A DNA stretch of 64,000 bases from Allacma fusca. Taxonomy: Eukaryota; Arthropoda; Collembola; Symphypleona; Sminthuridae. Positions 11,161-22,052 of this stretch are shown in pieces. Within the stretch, counting starts at the first letter, position 1; each line of letters opens with the position of its first letter. The stretch covers positions 47,651,450-47,715,449 of the forward strand of contig OX359250.1 of assembly GCA_947179485.1 (NCBI GenBank), written 5' to 3'. The notes below the pieces were generated by a model, which was not told where the DNA came from, ran no database searches, and saw only the letters and a list, made by a program, of their open reading frames with translations. The position numbers were made by a program, and so were the translations under genes.

Positions 11161-13560
11161 TTTTTATGGATTTACAGCTTTAACGCCACCTCAAAACACT
11201 TTCTAACCGTTGAGCCAATGGTTGGAAAAGTTGTAATCGTGGCGTTTGTCAAGGTATTCTAAATTTGCTGTGTATCTGTGCTCTCGTTGCAGTATAATTG
11301 TGTTTGTGACACGAACATAAACAAGCGCTTGTACTGTGTGAATAAAAATACAAAAAAACACGAATGTAATAATTACCAGCATTTTTAACTGATTTCAGGA
11401 TATCATTTACGTACAAATGCCCAAAACTCAATTCCAGAGGTATATCGTTTGTTCTTCACCAGGACAAAAATTCCAGACAGGGCTGCGCTTTTTTTCAAAA
11501 GTTCTTTAAATTATCTTACGGTTCAAATGGACCAAAGTTCTTTACGATACTTTTAGCTGGAGTGTAATCACAAAATCCAGTATTTATTTAAAGGGTTATT
11601 ATCGCATTATTAATTATTCAAAATACTTGAGTGTGTCGTTTATATTTCAATATCCTCCTTTCAGTTTCACGGTATTGGTTTTCTCAAAAATCATAGGAAA
11701 CAATTCAAGTAAGTGAGTCCTTTCAATACTGTATAGTTTGTACAGTCAAGAGTTGTTGTTCGGGTGTTAATGCGAAGTTTAATTCTTTTTCCCTTTATTT
11801 CTCTTTCCACCAATTTTGCGCCGAATATATTTAAATGCGCATTTGGAAATTCTGAATTTTTAGCTAAAGGGGAATGAATTGTGATTTCCAAAATTGATTC
11901 GGGGTTTAAAATTTCTCTTTGCTCTTTCACGAAAAATTTGACCATTTTCGTCACTTTCACTACTTGTATGTTTGTTTATTGTGTTTTTGAGTATGCTCAT
12001 ACACAAGAGTACAGGTAAAGTTTTACAAATAATTTTAATTACTATATGGTTAAGTAAATGTATATTTTATATATCCCACTTTACCTCGTTGTCTTATCTC
12101 ATTTGGTTTTCGAGGCTCCCTATAAAGGCACTGATTTCTAAGCATAAATTATATAGGTTGTTGATTCTAATCCGACAAATATTACACATTAAGTTTGCAA
12201 AGCCACTACTTGTATCAAGTAATACATTTCAAGTTTACTGTTTAAAATCTGCCTAAATAATATTTGTTATGTAATGTATTTCTTATTTCTGTTTCTTATG
12301 TATTTACAGCTTTCACGCCATCTAAAATAATCTTAGCTGCCTCGGATTTAGATTTTCATAGGTTGCATATTTCTTACCAACTTTGCAGGATAATCGTGTC
12401 TGTGAAACGTACATGAATAGACGGTTAAATTGTGTAAATAAAACTGACAAAATACCAAAATGTAATAATGCCAGATTTTGTTTATTGATTTTAGGATTTC
12501 GTTTTCTTACATTTTCCCAAATCTGAATTGCTACAATATTTTTGTAATTACGAAAATTATTTAAAAAATATTTAAGCCTTCGCTTTCACGCCAGTTAAGT
12601 ATTTCTTGCGCCTCGTTCGATTTAAGACCTATAGCTCCATCAATGCATTGAAGTTTGGGCGTTAACAGACTTACAGTTCTTTCTGAAAGCAAGAAATTTC
12701 GCGCAAAGTTTGAGTTTCCAATTTTCTAATTTCAGTTTCGCGTTTGTTTTGTCTGAAATATAAATCCCAAATAAATTCCGGACACAATTTCTACCCAAGT
12801 CTTTAGAGTTGAGGAATAAAGCTGGATTTATACTTTCAAACTTCATTTCACGTTCACGTCACATTCACTTACTCTGACCCCCGATGTAAGGTTGGTAATT
12901 TAAACTTGAAGCAAAACTATTTGCAAAATGATGCGTTCTTCGTTTTTAAAACCTACTAAATACAAGGGAATGTTTTTGAACAGTTATAAAAAGCGATTTT
13001 CTTGAAACTAATCTCATATCAAATGCTTTTCATGGATTTATAGCTTTCACGCCGTCTAAAATAATTATTGCTGCCTCGCGCTCGAAACTGCGTAGTTGAC
13101 ACATTTTGGCTACTAATGTCGCAGCAAAACGTGTATGTGAAACGAACATGAACAAAATGATGTACTGCGTGAATAAGAATGAAAAAATGCTATGTAAGAA
13201 TTGCCTGCTTCTTTTTTACTGATTTTAGGATTTCGTTTTCGTTCAAATGCCAATATCTGAATTCCAGAGATATCGTATGCTAGTTTGTTCTTCTGATAGA
13301 ATGCATTTAGGGCTGCTTTGTCCATTTCCGCCATTTTTACCACCACGTTCACAGGGGAAATATTTTCTGACTTTTTTTAAAACGAGATTAAATGATTTAA
13401 ATTTTAAAAAACTTACTAGACAGAATTTGAGTTGAAAATGAAAAATACTAAAATGTAATAATTATCAGCTTTTTTTACTGATTTTAGAATTTCGTTTTCG
13501 TACATTTTCCCAAATCTAAATTGGCACAATATTTTTGTAATTACGTTAGCGGTTTAGTAC
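11161..13560 (+). repeat. Degenerate mosaic: repeated M units
   Basis: One unit occurs at about 11178-11450, 12305-12530, 13040-13265 and, partly, 13440-13560: a TTTACAGCTTTCACGCCATC start, a TGAAACGAACATGAACAA stretch, an A-rich stretch with AATGTAATAATTACCAG, then TTTACTGATTTTAGGATTTC and CCCAAATCTGAATTC. The last part looks like a 3' splice acceptor followed by exon-like sequence (MPKTQFQRY at 11417, MPISEFQRY at 13247). Block D (AATAAATTCCGGACACAATT) lies at 12733-12800. No intact gene. Confidence 0.65.
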
Positions 13561-14992
13561 CAATTTAACTAATTTACAACCACATTTTTTGTTATTTAAT
13601 ATCACAATATTTTCAAAGCACTTCCCGTATAAGTGTACCGGAGTCATCCATTGAAACGAAAACATAACTTGATGGTCCCAAAATTTATGAAACAAATTGT
13701 TTCTAAACTAACTGTTCAATATTTCTCTAATAGTTCTTTTTCTTGCTACTCTGTTAAATATCTCCGGTATATTCTGCTACCATGTGATCAGGAATAAATT
13801 GGGTAGTGTCTTCAGCGGCGTGGAAACTTTACATTTCTAAAAAACAAGTGGTGCTCGAATTCAGTTCTACTTTTTGTGGCAATATTGTTGGTGATCTATT
13901 TGTATTTTTTCAAAATCACTCAAAAATCCTTACTGTTTCAAGAAATGCGTGAATTCCATCCTAGCAACTTGAATTGAGTGAGTAAATTCAGCATAAATTG
14001 ATTATTATTATTTCGGTGTTTCGTCAGTGCATGCATGCATATACTGCTTAGAATTAATTTTACTTTTACTTACAGAGATTCGTATCAGAATTTAATGACC
14101 AGAAAATGTTCATTACAAAAAAGATATTTACATACAAATACTAATTGAATTAATAGCGAATTAAATTTTCGAAACAGGTTGGTCAAATTTAATGTCAAAT
14201 TTAAAGCTAAGCTTCTGTCACTAAACAAATGGACAAGTACATTACTTTATGAACAAAAAAATATATTACAAATATATATATATATACAAATAAATATTTT
14301 AAAGCAATATGAACACAATGCAGTTCATGCATAAATAACCCGTGCGACAGTAATGCTTAAAATGTAAAAAAATATCAATGTAAAAATTTGAATCAACATT
14401 ATATTCTTTCTCATTTGCTTCCTGAAATGTAATGGCTCATAAATAACGTGCATGATTTCTGTCCAGAATGACTTCTTAGTACACCTGCATTTTGACATTA
14501 CTAAGATTTTGTAAAACCCAAAATTCTTTCATAGTTCTTACGAAATACAGCTACAAACATAGATTTGTAACTTCAGGAGTACTTGATAAGGAATTTATAA
14601 CTTGGAAAACAGTAATAAACAATTTGTATAAGAAATGCAAAACTTGATTTAAATCGTTAATAAATAATAGTTTTACAATCTACAATCATTTCAACCAAAA
14701 TCTTAAAATCCTAGTCGAAATTCGGGCGGGATATTCAATTTTTGAAGGACAAATTCTTCTCGCCAAGAACAATTAATCTGAGACTTGCTCTCTATCCCCA
14801 TACTCAGGGTAAATTAATCCGAGATGAAATTTGCAAATGCATTTAAAAAATTAATTTTGTGTCAGCTGGTGTTGAAATTTAAAAAAGAAACCGATTTCGG
14901 ATCTTTAATGAAAACAAAGTGACACACATCCGTTTGGACTGCCGGTAAACATATGATACAAAAGATGTTATAGATTAAAAGATAACAATAAG
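13561..14992 (+). repeat. AT-rich DNA and block P10
   Basis: Little is recognisable up to 14430 apart from GCATGCATGC (about 14030) and an AT microsatellite at 14270-14290. About 14440-14870 is similar to 37130-37192 plus 37606-38180. No gene. Confidence 0.6.
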
Positions 14993-15237
14993 ATATCGTC
15001 GTTGAAGAGGCCAAATGGTCTAAGTGCAATTTCGATTAGAAGCAAAATGGTCTACATGCCTTTTTCCTTAAAGGCAAAACGGGATAGTTGCAAGCCTTCA
15101 TAAAAGCAAAATGAACTGCATGCAGTTTTCACTAAAAGCTAAATGGTCTACATGCGTATATACTTTCATTATGGCCATTCTGCTTTTAAGCGAAATTGTA
15201 TGTAGACCATTTTGCTTTTAGACGAAATTTTATGTAG

Positions 15238-16163
15238 CAGTGCATCACATGGGTACAAAAATGTTGTACCTGGACCTGAACCTGGACCCAAGTAGTGGGT
15301 ACCGGCAAAAATCGTACCCAAAACCCGTACCTGAATAAAAGTACCCAATACATAAATGTTGGTACCTGGACCTGATTATTTTGCAAGTAGTGCGTACCTG
15401 TACCTGAATTTTACCCGTACCCAAAATATACCCAATATATGGACCTGTACCTGAAAAATTTTCCTACGGACCTGTACCCAATCAGGTACTTTAAAAAATT
15501 ACTGAAAACGATTCAACATTCGATGATCACAACAATTACAAACTAGAAAAAATTCTGCCTCGGCATAATTTTTGCAATTCTGGACATCTTAATGAAACTA
15601 TAACCTCTATACCATCTAAGGTATTGCCATCTTCAATTAAATCTTCCACTTCTAGGTCATCCTCCATAACCACAGTATCATTTATACCATTTTTACTGAA
15701 TCACAAGTGGAATTCGTAATTACACGTACTTAATGCTGGCACGTTGTGCTAAGTCAACCATCTCTATTGCATAAACGTATGCTTTTTCAAAAATTACAAT
15801 GCACTCCGGAAAACACGTTGAATATCAAAATAAACCTGTAGGTCGGAGAGATAGCCTCATACTACACTAGATGCCTCGTAAGATGGATTTCTGTTTGTAA
15901 AAGTACCCACATTTTCAGGTATTAATTTGTCAGGTCCAGGTATATTGGAAGCTTGTACCTGTTCCTGTCAGGTACAACCCAAAACATTCCAAGTTTGTAC
16001 CTGTACCCAACACCTGGTTTTGTACCCAAAATTTGGGTACATATAGCTAGTACCCATAAAGTACCCATTCAGTTTGGGTACTTAAATAGAGTACCCATTT
16101 CGGACCTGGACCTGTACCTGTACCCAAATACTCAGGTACTACCTGTACCCATGCGATGCACTG
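15238..16163. mobile_element. hAT-type element, GGTACC-word family, with possible transposase relic
   Basis: 926 bp. Ends CAGTGCATCACATGGGTAC and CAGTGCATCGCATGGGTAC; target duplication TTATGTAG / GTATGTAG (7 of 8). Inserted at the same phase of a 32-bp tandem unit. Arms of 200-250 bp are built of GGTACCTGGACCTG / GTACCCAA words. The middle (about 15540-15730, minus strand) has a decayed frame with an acidic run (EDDLEVEDLIEDG) followed by LRCPELQKLC, which loosely resembles the acidic linker and LRCxxH region of hAT transposases. That reading is tentative. Confidence 0.9.
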
Positions 16164-16415
16164 GTATGTAGACCATTTTGCTTTTAGACGAAATTGTATG
16201 TAGACCATTTTGCTTTTAGACGAAATTGTATGTAGACCATTTTGCTTTTAGACGAAATTGTATGTAGACCATTTTGCTTTTAGACGAAATTGTATGTAGA
16301 CCATTTTGCTTTTAGACGAAATTGTATGTAGACCATTTTGCTTTTAGACGAAATTGTATGTAGACCATTTTGCTTTTAGACGAAATTGTATGTAGACCAT
16401 ATTGCTTTTAAAACC
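16164..16415 (+). repeat. 32-bp tandem array (GTATGTAGACCATTTTGC...)
   Basis: Eight contiguous units starting at 16164, 16196, 16228, 16260, 16292, 16324, 16356 and 16388; the first seven look identical and the last decays. Two more units stand at 15198 and 15230, on the other side of the inserted hAT, in phase. Each unit contains GTAGACCATTTTGCTTTTAG. There are no variable spacers, so it is a minisatellite and not a CRISPR. Confidence 0.95.
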
Positions 16416-16517
16416 TGAAGCATCTATTACATTTTGCATTTAGTAAAACTACATGTAGACCATTTTGATTTTAAGCGAAAATGCATGTATTCCATTTTGC
16501 CTCTTCAGCGACGATAT

Positions 16518-17799
16518 GACATATTTTAAATTCTATAACCTCCACGCCAGGTGACTTTTCTGTGGGGTGTAATCGAAAGGCAGTAGTGTTGTAGTGTACC
16601 AAAAATATTTAAAAGACCATTTGAGTTTCTAGTTTTCTCATTTACGTTTCTCGTTTGTTGAAATATGACTCCCCAATAAATCCCAGACACAATTTCTAAA
16701 GTCATTACAGTGGAGGAATCAAAAATGAAAATTTAAATTATTAAGTACTTTTACTTAGATACGAATGTAAACTACAATTGTCCGGTTACTTTTTCCAAAA
16801 TCCGGAAAATTAGGTTCTTTAAAATTTCCTGTAACATTAGTTTCAGTTTGGAGAGACGCTTTACTCTTAGAATATTGTTGGAGTTAAGATAAATAAAATT
16901 AATAACTGATGTTACTTAAATACCCGCAAGAAATAATTATCGTGACTTCAAAATAATTTGCTCAAAAATAATGGAATCAGAATCTATAAAATTGAACTTT
17001 CAAGTTAATTAAAATTGCTACAAATTTTGCATATACTGCAAAAAGTTAGAGACACCCGGTTCACGCACCTTCCTTACAGACGATGCTGATTTAGAAAATG
17101 AGAATGAATTGGTATATATAAAGATTCGCTTTAACGCCACATAACTATTTCTAACTCCTTGAGCCCTGCGTGATTCAAAGATTCGCTAGCCATTTTTCAG
17201 TCTCAATTACAGCAGGCTTGCAGTTGGTGTTGACTCGCAGTTCTTTCTGAACGCAAGAAATTTACAATACACTTAGGAAATCTACCTTAAAAAATTTGTA
17301 CATTTTTGTACAGAGTTCAACAAAAAAAATTTAAGTAACTTTAAATTTGTAAAAACATTTCAATTGGTATATTATTATAAATTATAGTTATTGTAATTCC
17401 AAATGGAATATTTTTCCTTACAACAAAATTACGTTGATTTCAGGCATAAAATAAATATCCTTGAACGTAGAGATAATGTCAGGTCTTATCCCTGTGTTCA
17501 TGAATTTTAGTTTCTCCCTATTTGACCATATAAGGGACTAAATCACAAAATATTTGATTCCAAAATTTTTTAGGAAATTCTTTTCCAGTAGTGTTTGGTT
17601 TATTTGTCAATTCTTGAGGTCCCAGCGGTCACTAGCGAAACAATTTCAGATGTTCAAACAGATGTTTTGTTTGACCCGTGGGACTAAATATTTGTTTCAA
17701 GCTTGTTTAATATGATTAAGGTTTTGTGCCCTAAATTCTCCGAGTAAAAATCATCTACATAGCTTCATGGAAAATCCCCAGAATTTTCTTCAAAGAGCG
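16518..17799 (+). repeat. Degenerate mosaic: blocks D/P8 then P2
   Basis: CACGCCAG motif at 16543 and ACGCCAC at 17134. Block D/P8 (AATAAATCCCAGACACAATT...TTGGAGAGACGCTTTACTCT...AATTAATAACTG) at 16648-16910, also at 20661-20910 and 26887-27260. Block P2 at 17395-17800. No gene. Confidence 0.7.
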
Positions 17800-18021
17800 T
17801 TAGTAAGGTTTTCAACGGATAGGATAATTCCCTTATCCTATCCGTCTCCGAATTTTGACCGATAAAACTGAAGCGTATCCCATCCTATCTGCTTCCATCT
17901 GATTAAAAATAAACTCATCCGAAGCTTCTCCGTAATTTTTCGGATGACATGCTTATTCTATCCAAAGACGTCGGATACAAAAAAGGAGCTACCCGATCCT
18001 ATCTCATGATATCCGATCATA
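17800..18021. repeat. GGATAGGAT / ATCCTATCC-word patch
   Basis: CGGATAGGATAA, TTATCCTATCCG, CCCATCCTATC and GGATAC words fill this interval; more GGATAC follows the nested hAT at 19950. The left edge falls exactly where the paralogue at 10430 (AGAGCGTTAG) diverges, so this is an insertion. Its right end is not resolved. Confidence 0.5.
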
Positions 18022-18029
18022 TGTGCGAA

Positions 18030-19945
18030 CAGAGCTGCGCACAAGTACAAGTAGACCACGAGTATTTCAAGTCAAGTTCGCGTTCGGGTCGTGGTCAAGT
18101 AAATAAATTTAAAACCATGAACGGTTCGGGTCGTGTTCAGGTATTTCATGGACTTGACTAGGGATTGTCGATTTGAAAATGCCATGGCATATTGGGCATC
18201 ATGCCTGCCCAAAATGCCCTGGCATTTTGGGCATTTTCAACTTTGGGCAAATACGTAGATTTTGGGCATATTCGGCACGGGCATTTTGGGCATTTTGATT
18301 CCTGGGCATATTCGGCATTTTGGGCATATTCAGTTCAAATATTCGGGTCGATTAACCTTTCCAGACGTTATTGGTCGCTGCTACTTCCACTTCCTACTAC
18401 TGCACACTACCCCGCTCACATCGTTATAACTAAAAACGATTACTCGACGGTTTTAGCACACAGGTAAATAAATCTGGCGAGTAGACAATTGTAGGGGTTG
18501 TTGTTTTTAAAACGTCTAACCATTGTTACTACTGGACAAAACTCATATTTTGGAATGCAATAAACTATGACAACCTCGAATCACTGGTCAGAAAATTTGA
18601 GAAATTTTATTTACGCTGGAGGCGGAGCAACTGCTACAGAGGATGAAAGTTATACAAATCAAAGTTCTGATGGGGAGGATTTTTGATGACGTATTTATCA
18701 CTCAAGTCTTCTGATTAACTTTATACAAAATGCAACAAAATTGCATTCGTCAATAATTCAATACAAAGTGTCTGTATGATACACAGCGAGTATCTTTTGA
18801 AATATAATACATTTAAACAAAATTGCCATGTACGCCTTTCATAGGATTTCATTTTAATAGTGAATAGTGGAATTTTTGGCATTTTTGGAATATTCCCGGC
18901 TGAAAATGAAAACAATGTCGAATATGCCCAAAATGCCGAATATGCCCTGCCGAAAATGCCCAAATTCAGGGCATTTTCCCAATGTGCCAATATGCCCAAA
19001 AATATGGCACGTTGGCGGGCACTTTGGACATATTCAGCTTGGCAGGCATTTATGCGAGGGCATTTTCAATCGACATTCCCTAGACTTGACCATGATTTCT
19101 TACCTCAAGTCAAGTTCGTGGTCAAGTATAATTATTTTACTTGAACCGTAGTACCTGGTCATGCTCAAGTAAATATTAAGAAGTACTTGACCACGAACTT
19201 GAGTTTTTGGTGTACAAGTTCAAGTAATTTTGTTTGCGCAAGTCTTCATGGCTGAGAGAATTTTCAATTCACTTACGATTTACTATACTAAATAATACTT
19301 GAAGCGGCATTTTAGTGCACCACTTTAAGAGACCTTTGTTAACTTGTTCCGTGTACTCAAATACAAAAGAACGCTCAACACTCATATGGCTCCTTAGAAA
19401 TTTATTTAAATACGTTCGCACCCATTTTTACAATAGTCTCAGCTGAACCTAAAAGAGTTCTGTGCCACCGAATATGTCAATTGCGGCACCAGACCCACCA
19501 GGTACATGAAATCAGAGTAGATCTCCAGTGTACCATCATTCAGCATTCAGTGAAAAGGACCAAAAATATAATTATTTTTTTTACAGGCGGTTGCTCGCAA
19601 AGTGCTGGGTGAAACCTAATGTGTTAGATAATTATATTCTTTCGGTACAAATATAAATTTTTCTCCAGTAAAATTTAAGATTTTGGTGTCCTACAAATTA
19701 AGTTTCTTGTACATGAAAGTTCAAGTTCATGGTCAAGTTCGGGTCATGGTCAAGTCAAGTTGAAATTGGACCCGAAACACGAGTATAAAATCATGGTCAA
19801 GTAATCTGAGAATTACTTGAAAACCCGAACTTGTTTCATTCAAGTATTACTTGAACTGAAAATGTCAAGTTCGGGTAATCTTGAAATACGTACTTGAAAA
19901 GTCGGGGTCGGATCTTTTTAAATACTTGACCCGAGCGCAGCACTA
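18030..19945. mobile_element. hAT-type element, TCAAGTTCAAGT-word family, copy 2 (host of nest)
   Basis: Ends CAGAGCTGCGCACAAGTACA and TAGTGCTGCGCTCGGGTCAA; target duplication TGTGCGAA / TGTGCGGA (7 of 8). About 980 bp once the guest 18159-19082 is removed. The left arm is short and the right arm long, with many CAAGTTC...GGTCAAGT words near both ends. The flanks (17800-18029 and 19946-19965) carry GGATA-type words, hinting at a further outer element that I could not delimit. Confidence 0.85.
18159..19082. mobile_element. hAT-type element, AAAATGCCC-word family, copy 2 (nested)
   Basis: 924 bp. Ends TAGGGATTGTCGATTTGAAA and TAGGGAATGTCGATTGAAAA; perfect 8-bp duplication GACTTGAC (18151-18158, 19083-19090), a target lying in the word repeats of its host element 18030-19945. 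GGGCATTTTGGGCAT words are dense at both ends. Overlapping open frames at 18860-19151 are products of the word repeats, not genes. Confidence 0.95.
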
Positions 19946-19953
19946 TGTGCGGA

Positions 19954-20252
19954 TACGCGAATCAATTGTAGAAATTGAAATTACTCATAGATTTTGGGTT
20001 TTATCTGTATTGTTAGTTATTTTTATTTTAGTATAGAGTTGTTTTAGTTTTTAAATATAATACACTTTTGGATTATAACGAATTGTATTGACGGAAGAAA
20101 CGACAAGATTTTTTAATACATTTAATATTAATTTCCCATTCAGCAGCAAATTCTCTGGGATTTTTCGAAATTGGTTTGTTTTGGAAATGAAGCTTTCAGG
20201 TCAGTTTAAGCCATTTGAATTTCCAAAAAAAACTTACAACACAGTATTTGAG
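19954..20252 (+). repeat. Degenerate mosaic: block P9
   Basis: About 20105-20250 (GCAAATTCTCTGGGATTTTT...GGTTTGTTTTGGAA) recurs at 26755-26870. The open frame at 20088-20420 begins here but runs into a hAT element and is not a gene. Confidence 0.6.
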
Positions 20253-20260
20253 CTTCCAAG

Positions 20261-20635
20261 TAGGGATGCCAATGGTCTGGTCCGGACCATTTGTAATGGT
20301 CCGTTATTGGTCTGGTCCGGTCTGATCCAACACTTGGACCAGACCAGATACAATTGGTCCGGCTTCAGGACCAGACCGGACCAGACCACAAGACCATGGT
20401 CCAAAAATTATGCAACATAAAAATTTATGAGGTAACAAAATCCCTAGAAACAAAGTAAAAAAGTTATTTCTGGTGAAAAAATAAAAATTTCACTGGATAA
20501 AATGTGAATATTTAATTTCACTCTATGGTTTTCTGGACCATGGTCCGGACCATGGTCTTTGGTCTGGTCTGGTCTGAGCTTTGGACCAGACCAGTTTCAT
20601 AAAATCTGGATCAGACCAGACCATTGGCATCACTA
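20261..20635. mobile_element. hAT-type MITE, GGTCCGGACC-word family, copy 2
   Basis: 375 bp with ends TAGGGATGCCAATGGTCTGG and TAGTGATGCCAATGGTCTGG and a perfect 8-bp duplication CTTCCAAG (20253-20260, 20636-20643). Same family and word content as 1428-1770. It splits a mosaic block that is continuous at 26760-26930. Confidence 0.95.
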
Positions 20636-20643
20636 CTTCCAAG

Positions 20644-22052
20644 TTTGTAATTTAAGTTTCTCGTTTGTTTTGTCCGAAATATAACTTCTTAATAAATCCC
20701 GGACACTTTACAGTTGAAGATTAAAAGAGGAAAATTAAAAAACGTAGGTAACTTGGACTTAAAAAACTCTCCCACTGTTTTTTTAAAATCCGCTCCACAA
20801 AGCTGGTTCTTTAAAACTTTCTGTAGCATCAGTTTCAGGTCGGAGAGACGTCATTTACTCTTAGAAGAATTAGAGAATTAGGACAATTAAAATTAATAAT
20901 ATAAAGTGACATGACTAAAATAAATACCAGTATGAGATAATCATCGGGACTTCAAATTGATTTATTTAAAATTAAAGACGATCAAAATTGATATCCATAT
21001 TAAACTTCACTAAAATTACAATAATTTCGTAAATTTTGCTCTACCCACTCATCATGAGTTTAGATAATTCATCCCCGTATATTTTAAATCGAACCCCTTG
21101 CTCTACCACTCCAATGAATAAGTTAAATAAATTTCAAAGTTTATTTTACAATAAATGAAATTTTGTTTAGCCCTTTTTGTTTAACTTATGCACACTCACA
21201 GTTATAACTGCGTCACGAACTGGGTTATTCTTCGTTTGGTACAAAAATACTTTGACAACAGACATAAACATCCTTGGATGTGGAAATAAATTACAGGTCT
21301 TATAAATGCGCTCCTCAAATTTTCCTCATACTTTGGGAATTCTTCTCAACTCCACAACTAGTGTTTGTTTCAAAACACATGGGATAACCAGATTAAGATT
21401 GCTGAAGAAAAAAATTAAAATAAGTAATTTAGAGTCATTTTTCTCGAGTTTTGCTATAACATTCTGACGTACTTTGCTAGAAGTAAATCATAAGGAAAAA
21501 TTGTACCATCTAATTTCCTATCAAAGTCTATTTGAAGTTGTTTCCCATGTAAAAATATAACAGCATGAAAGCATTTCGGCATTCCAAGCAAAATAATTAA
21601 CCATTTTCCTCAAAAGTGTTGGTTTTTTGAAATTGAGTGAACTTGTCGTAGATTATTCACTATGCGTCATCCTTACATTAATAATTATTTGATGTGTCCC
21701 CCAAATTTAGATATGCAGGTTTTCAGTTTGACCCCTGGGACTGGAACTATAGATTAGTTTCATGCTTGTTTATTGTAATTAAAACTTGTGGTCTCAATTA
21801 TGAGGGTAAAGATCCTGCATATAGCTCTCCCTGGAAAACCTTCAGAATGTTCTACAAAGTGCACCTGTTAAAATTCAAGGAAATCAAGGAAACATTTATA
21901 AGTGCGGGAAACATTTTGTATTATTTTTTTTGTAATATGAAACTTCACTTCATTTCCAAATTCATTTAAAATGAAGGCAGCGACAGTGGACACGAAAAAA
22001 TGAAATGTGACATACACACAAATCCATAATAACTGTGTCCACCTCAAGTCGG
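20644..22052 (+). repeat. Degenerate mosaic: blocks D/P8 and P2
   Basis: Block D/P8 at 20661-20910, block P2 in two parts at 21210-21340 and 21715-21870, and 21955-22050 similar to 10545-10640. The order is the same as at 16648-17800. No gene. Confidence 0.7.

Larger units (their letters stand above)
14993..16517. mobile_element. Palindromic element with 32-bp tandem core, split by a hAT
   Basis: Outer inverted ends ATATCGTCGTTGAAGAGGC and ATATCGTCGCTGAAGAGGC, followed inside by AAATGGTCTA words on both arms. The core is a tandem array of a 32-bp unit, interrupted by the hAT element 15238-16163. A small relative (82 bp) with the same ends lies at 58172-58253. No target duplication could be fixed. 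Confidence 0.7.

Noticed and set aside
11972-12256. 94-codon plus-strand frame
   Set aside because: Hydrophobic by AT-rich composition only; lies in mosaic repeats, with no homologous frame in the other M units.
16164-16415. CRISPR-like array of 32-bp repeats
   Set aside because: Units are contiguous without variable spacers, in a eukaryotic transposon context. It is a minisatellite.
18860-19151. Two overlapping 94-codon frames
   Set aside because: Both come from the period of the AAAATGCCC words in a non-coding hAT element; two frames being open together is a sign of repetition and not of coding.
17800-19990. A third, outermost hAT element with GGATAG words
   Set aside because: The left edge is clear against the paralogue at 10430, but no inverted right end or 8-bp duplication could be found.
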